Numbered from the stretch's first letter, positions 16,252 through 23,513 are shown. The stretch: 33,238 nt of DNA from Actinomycetes bacterium (GCA_025463865.1 JAODBH010000108.1:1-33238); one strand, 5' to 3'. The notes: generated from the sequence alone by a model not told the origin. Numbers and translations: made by a program.

Positions 16252-17046
16252 CTACTCGGGGCGGACCATGGCCACCGCGACGCACATGAGGCGGTCGTCG
16301 GCACCGGTGTCCACGATGCGGACCCGCATGACGTCGCCGTCGGGACGCGAACCGATCCGCTCTGCGGTGGCGACGATCATCGGACCGGCCCGACCCGGCG
16401 CCATGTAGTGGACGACGAGGTCGCCGGTCGCCGAGGGCCGCCCGGTCGCCGTGGTGACCGCGTGCTCGGCGGCGAGGTCGGCAAGCAGAGCGATCGCGCC
16501 GCCGTGCAGGATGCCCCACGGGTTGCGGAGGTCAGGGGTCAGCTCGAGCCCGACGCTGGTGGCGTCGACCGGGCGGATGCCGAGGTCCTGCGGGCCGGAG
16601 TCGGCGCCGACCCGACTGCGTCCCATGCCGAACGGTCGATCGTGCTTCGGGGCGCCGCCGGCGAACTCGAGGATGGCCGACGTGAGGACGCCGTCGGCGA
16701 CGAGCGCGCGGTCGCGGCCCTCGTCGCGCACCTGGACCGCGCTGACGACCGCGTTGCGCCCGGCCCGGAGGATCGTGGCCCGCATCGCGAGTGGACCGAC
16801 GGCGTCGAGCGTCGCGACGCGCTGGCTCAGGTTGGTGGAGACGACCCAACCGGGCAGGGCGGCAAGGCCTGAGCCGAGACCGCCGGCGCAGTCGATCAAG
16901 GCGGCGACCGCGCCGGCCCGGAGCAATCCGCTCGCGGTGGTGACGTGTCGGCCGACGGGTGCTGTCCCGACGATGACCGGCGACTCGATCACCCCGTCGG
17001 GCTGCTCCCAGAGGTCGAGCTGCAGCCACTGCCCGATGTCGGTCAC
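16252..17046 (-). CDS. Double-hotdog thioesterase-like protein (PaaI type)
   Basis: 264 aa, built of two hotdog-fold halves. The first half (about residues 12-130) has LLRAGAVAALIDCAGG in place of the active-site helix. The second half (about 145-264) has a canonical NPWGILHGGAIALLADLAAEHA, with the HGG turn (His181) and Asp190 expected of PaaI-type acyl-CoA thioesterases. It is predicted to hydrolyse or bind an acyl-CoA in the cytosol; the substrate is unknown. The GTG at 17046 overlaps the stop of the upstream gene by 4 bp (GTGA), so it is translationally coupled to a second double-hotdog protein with which it may assemble. Longer upstream frames are not family-like. Confidence 0.84.
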   Translation of the reverse strand: MTDIGQWLQLDLWEQPDGVIESPVIVGTAPVGRHVTTASGLLRAGAVAALIDCAGGLGSGLAALPGWVVSTNLSQRVATLDAVGPLAMRATILRAGRNAVVSAVQVRDEGRDRALVADGVLTSAILEFAGGAPKHDRPFGMGRSRVGADSGPQDLGIRPVDATSVGLELTPDLRNPWGILHGGAIALLADLAAEHAVTTATGRPSATGDLVVHYMAPGRAGPMIVATAERIGSRPDGDVMRVRIVDTGADDRLMCVAVAMVRPE

Positions 17047-17921
17047 CGCGTTGCCACCACGCCGGCCGTGGCCGTGACCCGGCTGCGGTTGCCCGAGTCG
17101 ACCAACGTCACCCTCGCGCTGCCGAAGTCGCTGGTGGCGGAGAGCACCGTCGCCTCGGTGAGCACCGGGCCGACGCGGGCCTGGGCGAGATAGGTCAGCT
17201 GCAGGTCGCGGGTCTCGACCGGGGTGCCGCACGCCTCGGTCAGCGCGACGTCGGCCGAGATGCAGGCGACGAGGGCCACGATGCCCCCCTGCATGGCCGC
17301 GAAGGAGTTGTGCACGTAGTCCTCGATCGGCACCTCGAGACCACCGGCCTGCGCGTCGCGCACCTCGATGCCGAGCTCCTGGACGAACGGCTTGTCGAAA
17401 CCACCGCCGTCGAGGATCCGTCCGGACGGGCTCCCCGACGCGGCCTCGAACCTGGTGATGTCGGGGTTCCCCTCCCGCCGGGGCAGGACCGCGAACGTCA
17501 TCGTCGCGATGCCGATCCGGCCGTCGGACTCGGTGGACGGATCGAACGCACCGCGCGGGAGCGAACCGCCGTCGAACGGGAAGTGGTCGAGGTCGACGCT
17601 GAGCACCACGGTGCTGTGACCCGCCCGCAGGACCCGGGCCGACGCCACGACCGCGCCTTCCGACGGCGCGTCGACGATGTGGAGCGTGAGGTCGGCGGTC
17701 GCGATCCAGTCGGGTTGCGCGGCGCGGGCGGCGAGGCCTCCACCCACCACGTCGACCAGGGTCGCGAGGGCGCCGGCGGACACGCCTCCCGACGGGCCGC
17801 AGATCGCGGGCACGATCGGCATCCCGGCGCGGCCGGTGTCGGTTCCCATCTCGAGGACCGAGAGCGCGAGGTCGCGCAGGAAGTGGTGCTCGGGGGGATA
17901 GGTGGGCGGCACGGGCCGCAC
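17043..17921 (-). CDS. Double-hotdog thioesterase-like protein, degenerate sites
   Basis: About 292 aa from a GTG at 17921 (another GTG at 17912 is equally possible; no strong ribosome-binding site). Two hotdog halves are seen: GPSGGVSAGALATLVDVVGGG near residues 42-62 and NSFAAMQGGIVALVACISADVAL near 205-227. Neither has the canonical HGG; the second reads QGG (Gln211). A segment of about 60 residues in the middle (FDPSTESDGRIGIATMTFAV...) links them. It overlaps the next gene by 4 bp. Possible roles are a structural partner of the coupled protein, an acyl-CoA binder, or a thioesterase using other residues. DUF3054 lies 32 bp upstream on the same strand and may share the transcript. Confidence 0.8.
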   Translation of the reverse strand: MRPVPPTYPPEHHFLRDLALSVLEMGTDTGRAGMPIVPAICGPSGGVSAGALATLVDVVGGGLAARAAQPDWIATADLTLHIVDAPSEGAVVASARVLRAGHSTVVLSVDLDHFPFDGGSLPRGAFDPSTESDGRIGIATMTFAVLPRREGNPDITRFEAASGSPSGRILDGGGFDKPFVQELGIEVRDAQAGGLEVPIEDYVHNSFAAMQGGIVALVACISADVALTEACGTPVETRDLQLTYLAQARVGPVLTEATVLSATSDFGSARVTLVDSGNRSRVTATAGVVATR

Positions 17922-17953
17922 GATAGCGGTCGGCCACGCCGGGGCCGGAGGAG

Positions 17954-18385
17954 CTACGCGGGCTCGGCCACTCCGGCGGCGCGCCGACGGGCCGCACGCC
18001 GCCACGCGAGGAGCAACCCGCGCCACCCGAACGTCGTGAGGCCGATGAAGACCAGGACGACAACGGTGAAGGTGCCGAACGAGTCGCCGTGGCTGGTGAA
18101 GAGCTCGCGGATCACCAAGCCGATCAGCACGCCGGCGATCCACGTGACCGCGAGCCGCAACCAGGTGCGGTCGGCCCGCGTGTAGAGGTGCGTCGCGAGC
18201 GCGACGACGAACCAGCCCAGGAGCAGGGGCCACAAGACGGTGAGGAACCAGCTCAGGCCGCCGTTGATCGCGTGCTGGTCGCGCCCGAGGAACACGAACG
18301 CCACGAAGCACACCGCGTCGGCGAACGGTGCGACGACCCCGCCGAGCGGCCGGGGCGCGGGTTGGGACGTACCGGTCCGGTTCAC
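17954..18385 (-). CDS. DUF3054 family membrane protein
   Basis: 143 aa with four predicted transmembrane helices: DAVCFVAFVFLG, LSWFLTVLWPLLLGWFVVAL, WLRLAVTWIAGVLIGLVIRELF and FTVVVLVFIGLTTFGWRGLLL. The GRDQHAINGG loop, the WP in helix 2 and the final GWR match the DUF3054 pattern seen widely in actinobacteria; function is unknown. The GTG at 18385 is chosen because it leaves a normal short N-terminus before helix 1; no clear ribosome-binding site precedes it, so the start is approximate. It lies 32 bp upstream of the double-hotdog pair and is probably co-transcribed with it, while a long hairpin separates it from DUF2237 upstream. Confidence 0.82.
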   Translation of the reverse strand: MNRTGTSQPAPRPLGGVVAPFADAVCFVAFVFLGRDQHAINGGLSWFLTVLWPLLLGWFVVALATHLYTRADRTWLRLAVTWIAGVLIGLVIRELFTSHGDSFGTFTVVVLVFIGLTTFGWRGLLLAWRRAARRRAAGVAEPA

Positions 18386-18437
18386 CCGGCGAGTCTTGCC
18401 GCCCGCACCCCCTCGCCTGGCATCGCGCCATGCCTTT

Positions 18438-18478
18438 GTGCGTCCCTGGAGCACACATATCGTGCTCGGGGGACGCAC
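18438..18478 (-). terminator. Long imperfect hairpin after DUF2237
   Basis: Arms of 17 bp (15 paired; two mismatches near the middle) surround the 7-nt AT-rich loop ACATATC, starting 6 bp beyond the stop of the minus-strand DUF2237 gene. The outer arm is GTGCGTCC / GGACGCAC. It is probably the terminator of DUF2237 and marks the start of a new transcript for DUF3054. Confidence 0.55.
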
Positions 18479-18484
18479 GAACCT

Positions 18485-18847
18485 TCAGGCGTCGACGGCG
18501 TGGGTGCGCAGCTCGCCGAGGGTCGCCCACTCGAGGGCCCGCATGTGGGTGGAGGCGAGGATGACCGTCGGCGCCGCGTTGGCGTCGTAGGCCTCCTTCC
18601 AGCGGTCCGCGCAGAGGCACCAGCGGTCACCCGGCTGCAAGCCCGCGAACCCGAAAGCGGGGTTCGGCGTCGACAGGTCGTTGCCGCGCTCCGCGGAGAA
18701 CTTCAGGAACTCGGCGTTCATCACCGCGCAGACCACGTGCACCCCCGGGTCGTCGGGGCCCGTCGAGCAGCACCCGTCGCGGTAGAAGCCGGTCAGCGGG
18801 TCGAGTCCGCACGGCACGAGGTCGTCGCCCAACACGTTCTTCGCCAT
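18485..18847 (-). CDS. DUF2237 family protein
   Basis: 120 aa small cytosolic protein matching the highly conserved DUF2237 pattern along its length: NVLGDDLVPCGLDPLTGFYRDGCCSTGP, DDPGVHVVCAVMNAEFLKFS, GNDLSTPNP, GLQPGDRWCLCADRWKEA and APTVILASTHMRALEW. Several invariant Cys (CG, GCCSTG, VCA, WCLC) suggest metal binding or redox chemistry, but the function is not known. The ATG at 18847 begins exactly where the family begins; no Shine-Dalgarno is seen, so it may be leaderless. It is divergent from DUF2630, with a 105 bp shared upstream region. Confidence 0.88.
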   Translation of the reverse strand: MAKNVLGDDLVPCGLDPLTGFYRDGCCSTGPDDPGVHVVCAVMNAEFLKFSAERGNDLSTPNPAFGFAGLQPGDRWCLCADRWKEAYDANAAPTVILASTHMRALEWATLGELRTHAVDA

Positions 18848-18952
18848 GGCGCGATTGGAGCACGTCCGGGCCCGGCGTGGGGGCGATCGGGTGCAACGGC
18901 CCGGGATACGCGAAGCTCGCGCCACATCCCCGACGCCGAGCAGGAGGCCATC

Positions 18953-19198
18953 GTGGCCGACGAAGAACTCCGCCAGAAGATCGACAAGCTGGAGCGGGAG
19001 CTCGAAGAGCTCCGGCGCAAGGAGAGCCACGACTCCGACCGCGGCCCCGACGACCAGGACCGGATCCGCCACCTCGAGGGTGAGATCGAGCAGACCTGGG
19101 ACCTGATCCGCCAGCGCGGTGGTCGTCGCGACGCCGGTGAGGATCCCGACGGCGCGTCGCCGCGCCCGGTCGAGACGGTCGAGAACTACGAGCAGTAG
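18953..19198 (+). CDS. DUF2630 family protein
   Basis: 81 aa from a GTG at 18953 with a strong AGGAGG upstream. It is almost entirely helical and charged: DEELRQKIDKLERELEELRRK forms a coiled-coil heptad pattern, followed by IRHLEGEIEQTWDLIRQR and an acidic Pro-containing tail ending ETVENYEQ. The QTWDLIRQRxxxRDAGxDPD segment and the VENY tail match DUF2630, a family largely restricted to actinobacteria and of unknown function. It is a short cytosolic protein, probably oligomeric through the coiled coil. It lies upstream of the MBL-fold gene with an 80 bp gap. Confidence 0.85.
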   Translation: MADEELRQKIDKLERELEELRRKESHDSDRGPDDQDRIRHLEGEIEQTWDLIRQRGGRRDAGEDPDGASPRPVETVENYEQ

Positions 19199-19278
19199 CC
19201 CCGGGGCCGCGCGGTTCGGGCGGGCTTGACCACGAGGGACAGGGCGCGCCGGGCGTTCGCGGACGGTAGCTTCCGGGC

Positions 19279-20172
19279 ATGACCGAAGCCCGTCTCGACT
19301 GGTTGGGTTGCGCGACCTTTCGCTTCACCGTCGGCCCGACGGTCGTCTTCCTCGACGCGTACCTCGACCGGATCCCCACCGCGCCGCCGGTCGGCATCAC
19401 CACCGCCGACGTCGACCGCGCCGACTGGATCGTCGTCGGTCACTCGCACTTCGACCACGCCTACGGCGCCGAGCGCATCGCGATGAACACCGGCGCGAAG
19501 ATTCTCGGCTCCTACGAGACGATCCGGATCATGGGTCGCGCCGGCGTGCCGGCCGAGCAGCTCATGCCCGTGTCGGGCGGCGAGCACGTGCGGCTCGGCC
19601 CCGACCTGACGGTGCGCGTCCTGCCGAGCATCCACTCGTGCCTGTGGGCGAAGAACGCGGGGCAGGCCCACGAGACCTGCTTCGGCGACCTCGACGTGCT
19701 CCAGCACGAGCGCGACGCGCGGCTCGGCGACATGGGCAAATGGATCTCGGCCCTCGGTCCCGAGGTCACCGAGCATCTCCACGACTCGAACCAGGGCGCC
19801 CTCGGCGACGGCGGCGCGTTGCTCTTCCTGTTCGAGACGCCCGACGGCTCGGTGCTCTACCAGGACACCTCGGGTCACTGGTCGGGGATCCTCGAGCACC
19901 TGCGGCCCGACGTCGCGATCCTCGCGGCCGCCGGGCGCGGCAACGTCGACGGCGAACCGACGCAGGGCTCGCTGGCCCAGTTCATCGCGCGCGAGACGTC
20001 GTTGCTGCAGCCCCGCCGCGTCGTGCTCGGCCACCACGACGACTGGATGCCCGGCTTCTCGGTCCCGCTCGACCCCGCTCCGATCCGGAACGAGCTCGCG
20101 ATGCAGCTGCCGAACGTCGACTTCCTCGAGATGGGCTACCTCGAGAACCAGCCGTTGTTTTCGGGGCTCTAG
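19279..20172 (+). CDS. MBL-fold metallo-hydrolase
   Basis: 297 aa metallo-beta-lactamase-fold protein. The metal motif is HSHFDHAYG (His55, His57, Asp59, His60), followed by further candidate ligands in LPSIHSCLW, LYQDTSGHW (Asp and His) and VVLGHHDDW near the C-terminus. This pattern belongs to the broad MBL hydrolase group, which contains L-ascorbate-6-P-lactonase-like and other esterase or phosphodiesterase enzymes; the substrate cannot be deduced. There is no signal peptide, so it is cytosolic. The ATG at 19279 places the first beta strand at the N-terminus, though no clear ribosome-binding site is visible. An NTF2-like gene follows about 50 bp downstream on the same strand. Confidence 0.88.
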   Translation: MTEARLDWLGCATFRFTVGPTVVFLDAYLDRIPTAPPVGITTADVDRADWIVVGHSHFDHAYGAERIAMNTGAKILGSYETIRIMGRAGVPAEQLMPVSGGEHVRLGPDLTVRVLPSIHSCLWAKNAGQAHETCFGDLDVLQHERDARLGDMGKWISALGPEVTEHLHDSNQGALGDGGALLFLFETPDGSVLYQDTSGHWSGILEHLRPDVAILAAAGRGNVDGEPTQGSLAQFIARETSLLQPRRVVLGHHDDWMPGFSVPLDPAPIRNELAMQLPNVDFLEMGYLENQPLFSGL

Positions 20173-20225
20173 ACACCCGTCGCGGTCTCTGACGCCGACG
20201 TCAGCCCGGCGATATGGTGCCGGGC

Positions 20226-20618
20226 ATGACCTCCACCCTGCCTGCGGACACCGCCGACCTCGCTCGCCGTTTCGCCGCCGCCGCCGGTTCGGCCGACCCG
20301 GAAGTGGTGCGTCCGCTCTTCACCGACGACGCCGCGATCTGGCACAACGTCGACGGGGTCACGCAGTCACTCGACGAGATGCTCGTGATGCTCCAGTGGG
20401 TCGCCACCAACCTCGTCGGGCTGCGCTACGCCGACGTCCGGCTGCACCCGACGCCCACCGGGTGGGTGCAGCAGCACGAGCTCCAGGCCACGACGGCCGA
20501 TGGCCGCGCCGTCGCGGTTCCCGCATGCCTCGTCTTCACCGTGCGCGACGGCCGCATCGCGCACCTCGAGGAGTACCTCAACTCGGGCAGCTTCGGCGGG
20601 CTCACCAAGGCCGAGTAG
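20226..20618 (+). CDS. NTF2-like (SnoaL-type) family protein
   Basis: 130 aa from the ATG at 20226; an in-frame ATG at 20214 would add four residues and neither has a clear ribosome-binding site. It is a cone-shaped alpha+beta NTF2-like fold: an N-terminal helix (TADLARRFAAAAGS), the hallmark DPEVVRPLFTDDAAIWHN and a C-terminal CLVFTVRDGRIAHLEEYLNSG. Members are small enzymes (ketosteroid isomerase, polyketide cyclase, dehydratase) or ligand binders. The pocket Asp and His residues (DDAAIWH, EEY) are present, but no reaction can be named. It sits 77 bp upstream of the KARI-like gene on the same strand and may share its transcript. Confidence 0.82.
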   Translation: MTSTLPADTADLARRFAAAAGSADPEVVRPLFTDDAAIWHNVDGVTQSLDEMLVMLQWVATNLVGLRYADVRLHPTPTGWVQQHELQATTADGRAVAVPACLVFTVRDGRIAHLEEYLNSGSFGGLTKAE

Positions 20619-20695
20619 CCGCTCGCCACCACCGTCCCTGTAACGACCGATCGATCCGCTCACCGAACCCGATCCCAGCTCCGGGAGGACCCATC

Positions 20696-21676
20696 GTGGC
20701 CAAGATCTACTACCAGCAGGACGCCGACCGCTCCGTCCTCGACGGCCAGTCCGTCGCCGTGGTGGGGTACGGCAACCAGGGGCGATCGTGGGCGCTCAAC
20801 CTCCGCGACTCCGGCGTCGACGTCTCGGTCTGCGTACGCAGCGACGCCACCCGCGAGCGGGCCGAGGAGGACGGCTTTCAGACCCACGACCTCGAGTTCG
20901 CGTCGACGGCCGACATCCTCTGCATCCTGATCCCGGACGACATCATCCCGTCGCTGCCCATCAAGCCGAAGGCCGACGCGCTCACGATCGTCGCGAGCGG
21001 ATACACGGTCGCCTTCGACCGCTTCGACCCGGCCGGCGACATCGGCATGATCGCCCCGCGCATGCTCGGCCCCGAGGTCCGGCTCTGCTACGAGGAGGGC
21101 ATCGGCTTCATCACCGCCATCGGCATCGAGCGCGACGTCACCGGCACCGCGTGGCCCCGGCTGCTCGCGGTGTGCGACGCCATCGGCGGTCTGCAGCAGG
21201 GTGCGATCGAGCTCACCGCGCAGCAGGAGGCCGTCCTCGACCTCAGCGTCGAGCAGGCGCTCTCCCCCGCGCTCGTGGCGGTCAACCAGGCGTTCGTGCA
21301 GTCGATGCTCGCCCAGGGCATCCCGATCGAGGCGATCGTCGTCGAGATGGTCCTCTCGGGCGAGGTCGAGCGCACCTACCGGCTCCTGCGCGAGGTCGGG
21401 TCGCACGTGCAGGCGGAGTTCCACTCCCCCACGAGCCAGTACGGGCAGCTCTCGCGGCGCGAGGCCTACATGCACCTCGACATCGCGGCCACGATGACCG
21501 GCCTCGTGGAGGACATCCGCTCGGGCAAGTTCGCCGACGAGTGGGACGCCGAACGCGACAGTGGCTACGCCGCGCTCAACGCGCTGAAGGCGAAGCACCA
21601 CGGCCCCGAAGCGATCGCGTTCGACGAGGAGCTGCGGTCGCGCATCGGTCCTGGTGCCGCGACCCGCTCGAAGTAG
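20696..21676 (+). CDS. Divergent ketol-acid reductoisomerase (IlvC)-like protein
   Basis: 326 aa. The N-terminus follows class I KARI closely: AKIYYQQDADRSVLDGQSVAVVGYGNQGRSWALNLRDSGVDV, a Rossmann fold with GYGNQG (residues 24-29). The knotted C-terminal domain retains Asp182 and Glu186 (LDLSVEQ), equivalent to the metal-binding Asp and Glu, a later Glu pair and SPTSQYG. However, the catalytic His of the AHG motif is Ser101 (ASGYTVAF) and the APK Lys is Arg122 (APRMLG). It is probably not a valine/isoleucine-pathway enzyme, and no ilvB, ilvN or leu genes are present. A related NAD(P)H-dependent reduction is a guess. The GTG at 20696 has GGGAGGA upstream. Confidence 0.82.
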   Translation: MAKIYYQQDADRSVLDGQSVAVVGYGNQGRSWALNLRDSGVDVSVCVRSDATRERAEEDGFQTHDLEFASTADILCILIPDDIIPSLPIKPKADALTIVASGYTVAFDRFDPAGDIGMIAPRMLGPEVRLCYEEGIGFITAIGIERDVTGTAWPRLLAVCDAIGGLQQGAIELTAQQEAVLDLSVEQALSPALVAVNQAFVQSMLAQGIPIEAIVVEMVLSGEVERTYRLLREVGSHVQAEFHSPTSQYGQLSRREAYMHLDIAATMTGLVEDIRSGKFADEWDAERDSGYAALNALKAKHHGPEAIAFDEELRSRIGPGAATRSK

Positions 21677-21701
21677 CCCCGGTCGAAGGAGCCCGGACGC
21701 G

Positions 21702-21731
21702 CCACAGCCGGCTCGCTGGAGCCGGCTGTGG
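21702..21731. terminator. Strong hairpin between convergent genes
   Basis: The perfect 13-bp arms CCACAGCCGGCTC and GAGCCGGCTGTGG enclose the loop GCTG. It lies 25 bp after the KARI-like stop and 29 bp after the stop of the convergent small gene, so it can serve both. It is the best hairpin in the window. Confidence 0.7.
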
Positions 21732-21760
21732 TGCTCGCCCTCTGGGCGTGACCGCGGGGA

Positions 21761-22033
21761 TCAGTCGGTGGGGAGCAGGACCAGGCGGCCGTAGAGCTCG
21801 GCCCGCTTCTCCTCGAAGTCCTCGTAGGAGATGGTCCCCCGCTCGAGCTCCTTGTGCACCGCCTCGATGAGCTCCATGAGCTCACCGGCGGACGCACGCT
21901 CGATCTCTTCACTCGTGGTCGGCGTGGGCTCGGCCTCCGAGCGCTCCTGGCGGCGTTCGCGCTTCGCGGCGGCCTTCGCCTGCTTGGCGCGGTCACGCTG
22001 GAGCTTCTCGAACGAAGTTCGCTGCGTACCCAT
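21761..22033 (-). CDS. Small basic hypothetical protein with SHOCT-like C-terminus
   Basis: 90 aa. The first 32 residues are strongly basic and helical (MGTQRTSFEKLQRDRAKQAK then AAAKRERRQER). A short acidic linker follows, and then SAGELMELIEAVHKELERGTISYEDFEEKRAELYGRL, a two-helix segment resembling the short C-terminal oligomerisation (SHOCT) motif in its GTISYEDFEEKRAEL pattern. It is cytosolic; the basic tail could bind nucleic acid or acidic partners. The ATG has GGGAGG 7-8 nt upstream, so the start is well supported. Function is unknown. Confidence 0.78.
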   Translation of the reverse strand: MGTQRTSFEKLQRDRAKQAKAAAKRERRQERSEAEPTPTTSEEIERASAGELMELIEAVHKELERGTISYEDFEEKRAELYGRLVLLPTD

Positions 22034-22356
22034 GGCAGTACCTCCCAGTACCTCGGCGCCGATCGACCAGGATCGAGGACGCGATTGCAGGTGACAGTCT
22101 CAGGGTCGGACGCCACGAGCACCGGCATCCGGCGGGGGCGAGTCACGACCCACGAGCACGTGGGGGAGCCCCTCCGAGGGGCGCCACATTACTCCGTGGA
22201 TGCGCGTCGCGCCGGTCGGGCGTCCGGATTGTCAGGGTTCGGACGGTGATTTTCGCCGCAACCCGTAGCGGTGGGCCGCCGGAGCCCGTTCGCTTGCGGC
22301 GTTCAGATTGCTGACGTTACCGTCAGCTTCCTCCCGACAGAAACGGTGGTCCCCAC
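22034..22356. other. 323-bp intergenic region between divergent genes
   Basis: It holds the presumed promoters of the small basic protein (minus) and the amidohydrolase-fold gene (plus). A compact palindrome, GCCCCTC-C-GAGGGGC at 22168-22182, lies in the middle, and a clear inverted repeat sits at 22310-22327. I see no open frame with coding character, no RNA gene and no mobile-element end. Confidence 0.5.
22310..22327. promoter_or_regulatory. Palindromic operator-like site upstream of the amidohydrolase gene
   Basis: The perfect 7-bp arms GCTGACG and CGTCAGC are separated by TTAC, ending 29 bp before the ATG at 22357. Size and position suit a repressor site overlapping the promoter; TetR- or GntR-type regulators commonly use such sites. 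It could also be a leader hairpin. Confidence 0.45.
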
Positions 22357-23187
22357 ATGGGCACGGCGGACGTTCTCGACATCTGGGTCAACGTGGTGAC
22401 GCCGCGCTCCGCTTCCGACTTCACGTCCCAGGAGGGCTACGAGCACGTCGCCGGCTATCTCGGGGCCACGTCGACCGGCGGCAACCCGATCGACGCGCTG
22501 CTCGCCCGCATGGACGAGCTGGGCGTCGCCACCGGCATCACGTGCCCCGGCATGCAGGGTGACGGCGTCGAGAAGGCCCTCGAGCTCGCCGAGGCGCACC
22601 CGGGCCGCCTGCTCGTCGCCGCCGGCATCACCGATCCGGCCCACCCGACCCGCAACGTGAAGCACCTCCGCGAGCTGGCCGGGAACCCGCGCCTCGCGAT
22701 GGCGCGGGTGATGCCGCTGTTCACCCAGGTCCCGACCAACGACCCGCTGCACTTCCCCGTCTACGCGGCGTGCGAGGAGCTCGGCCTCCCGGTCGCCATC
22801 AACGTCGGCATCCCGGGCCCGCGGGTGCGCTCGCGGGTCCAGCACCCGGAGCTGCTCGAAGACGTGATGATCGCCTTTCCCGACCTGGTGATCATCGGCG
22901 CGCACATGGGCCATCCCTACGAGGAGCTGCTCATGAACTACATGCGCAAGTGGGACAACCTCTACCTCTCGTGCACGGCCTACGCGCCCAACTACTTCGA
23001 CCCCGCGCTGGTGAAGTTCATGAACAGCAAGACGTACCGCGGCCGCGTGCTCTGGGGCAGCGACGACCCGTGGTTCCCGATGGAGCGCTCGATCACCGAG
23101 GCCCGCAACGTCGCGCTCGACGAGGAAGCGATGGCGCTCTTCCTCGGCGGTACCGCCCGGCGACTGCTCGACCGCACCACGCGCTGA
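22357..23187 (+). CDS. Amidohydrolase_2-fold protein with missing metal ligands
   Basis: 276 aa TIM-barrel protein of the amidohydrolase-2 (PF04909) type. The C-terminal half is typical: IIGAHMGHPYEELL (His183), then a CTAY strand and VLWGSDDPWFP (Asp236). The usual N-terminal D-x-H-x-H reads DIWVN (Trp10, Asn12), and the strand-5 His is Asn149 (VAINVG). Three of the common metal ligands are thus absent. Related actinobacterial proteins beginning 'IDAWVNV' are, as I recall, annotated as amidohydrolases, so this may be a genuine subfamily. The role could be a metal-independent hydrolase, a decarboxylase-like enzyme or a binding protein. The ATG start is fixed by the first strand; the ribosome-binding site is weak. 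Confidence 0.82.
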   Translation: MGTADVLDIWVNVVTPRSASDFTSQEGYEHVAGYLGATSTGGNPIDALLARMDELGVATGITCPGMQGDGVEKALELAEAHPGRLLVAAGITDPAHPTRNVKHLRELAGNPRLAMARVMPLFTQVPTNDPLHFPVYAACEELGLPVAINVGIPGPRVRSRVQHPELLEDVMIAFPDLVIIGAHMGHPYEELLMNYMRKWDNLYLSCTAYAPNYFDPALVKFMNSKTYRGRVLWGSDDPWFPMERSITEARNVALDEEAMALFLGGTARRLLDRTTR

Positions 23188-23194
23188 CGCGGGG

Positions 23195-23209
23195 GCACGC
23201 CGCGCGTGC
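23195..23209. terminator. Small hairpin between convergent genes
   Basis: The perfect 6-bp arms GCACGC and GCGTGC enclose a CGC loop in the 23-bp gap between the stops of the amidohydrolase-fold gene and the GNAT gene. It may end both transcripts. Confidence 0.45.
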
Positions 23210-23210
23210 G

Positions 23211-23513
23211 TCAGTCGTCGAGCGCGGCGAGCGCGGCCTCGTCGACCAGGTCGGCGAAGTCGGGGTGACGCTCGATGTACTTCGCCATGAAGGGGCAGAG
23301 CGGGACGACCTTCAGGTTCCGCGAGCGGACGTCGTCGAGGACCCCCGCGGCGAGCTTCGACCCGAGTCCCTGGCCCTCGAACGCGCCGTCGATCTCGGTG
23401 TGCACGAGGATGATCCGACCCGCCCTGCGCAGGTAACGGGCGTAGCCGGCGAGCTCACCGTCGACATGGATCTCGAAGCGGCCCTGGTCCGGGTTGTCCT
23501 GAACCTCGATCAT
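23211..23513 (-). CDS. GNAT-family N-acetyltransferase, short YjdJ-type
   Basis: 100 aa, a minimal acetyltransferase fold of the Acetyltransf_CG type. IEVQDNPDQGRFEIHVDGELAGYARY gives the first beta strands. TEIDGAFEGQGLGSKLAAGVLDDVRSRNLKVVPLCPFMAKYIERHPDF contains the acetyl-CoA pyrophosphate loop (QGLGSKL) and the characteristic PxCPF...YIxxHP ending, with a conserved Cys. Members transfer acetyl from acetyl-CoA to small molecules or proteins; the acceptor is unknown. The ATG has a perfect AGGAGG 6-7 nt upstream. It is probably monocistronic, between two hairpins. Confidence 0.9.
   Translation of the reverse strand: MIEVQDNPDQGRFEIHVDGELAGYARYLRRAGRIILVHTEIDGAFEGQGLGSKLAAGVLDDVRSRNLKVVPLCPFMAKYIERHPDFADLVDEAALAALDD

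Noticed and set aside
20396-20695. Upstream extension of the KARI-like gene
   Set aside because: It overlaps the NTF2-like gene out of frame, is Arg-rich, and a strong ribosome-binding site precedes the GTG at 20696.
22168-22182. Palindrome GCCCCTC-C-GAGGGGC in the spacer
   Set aside because: The loop is one base and no gene ends here; probably chance in GC-rich DNA.
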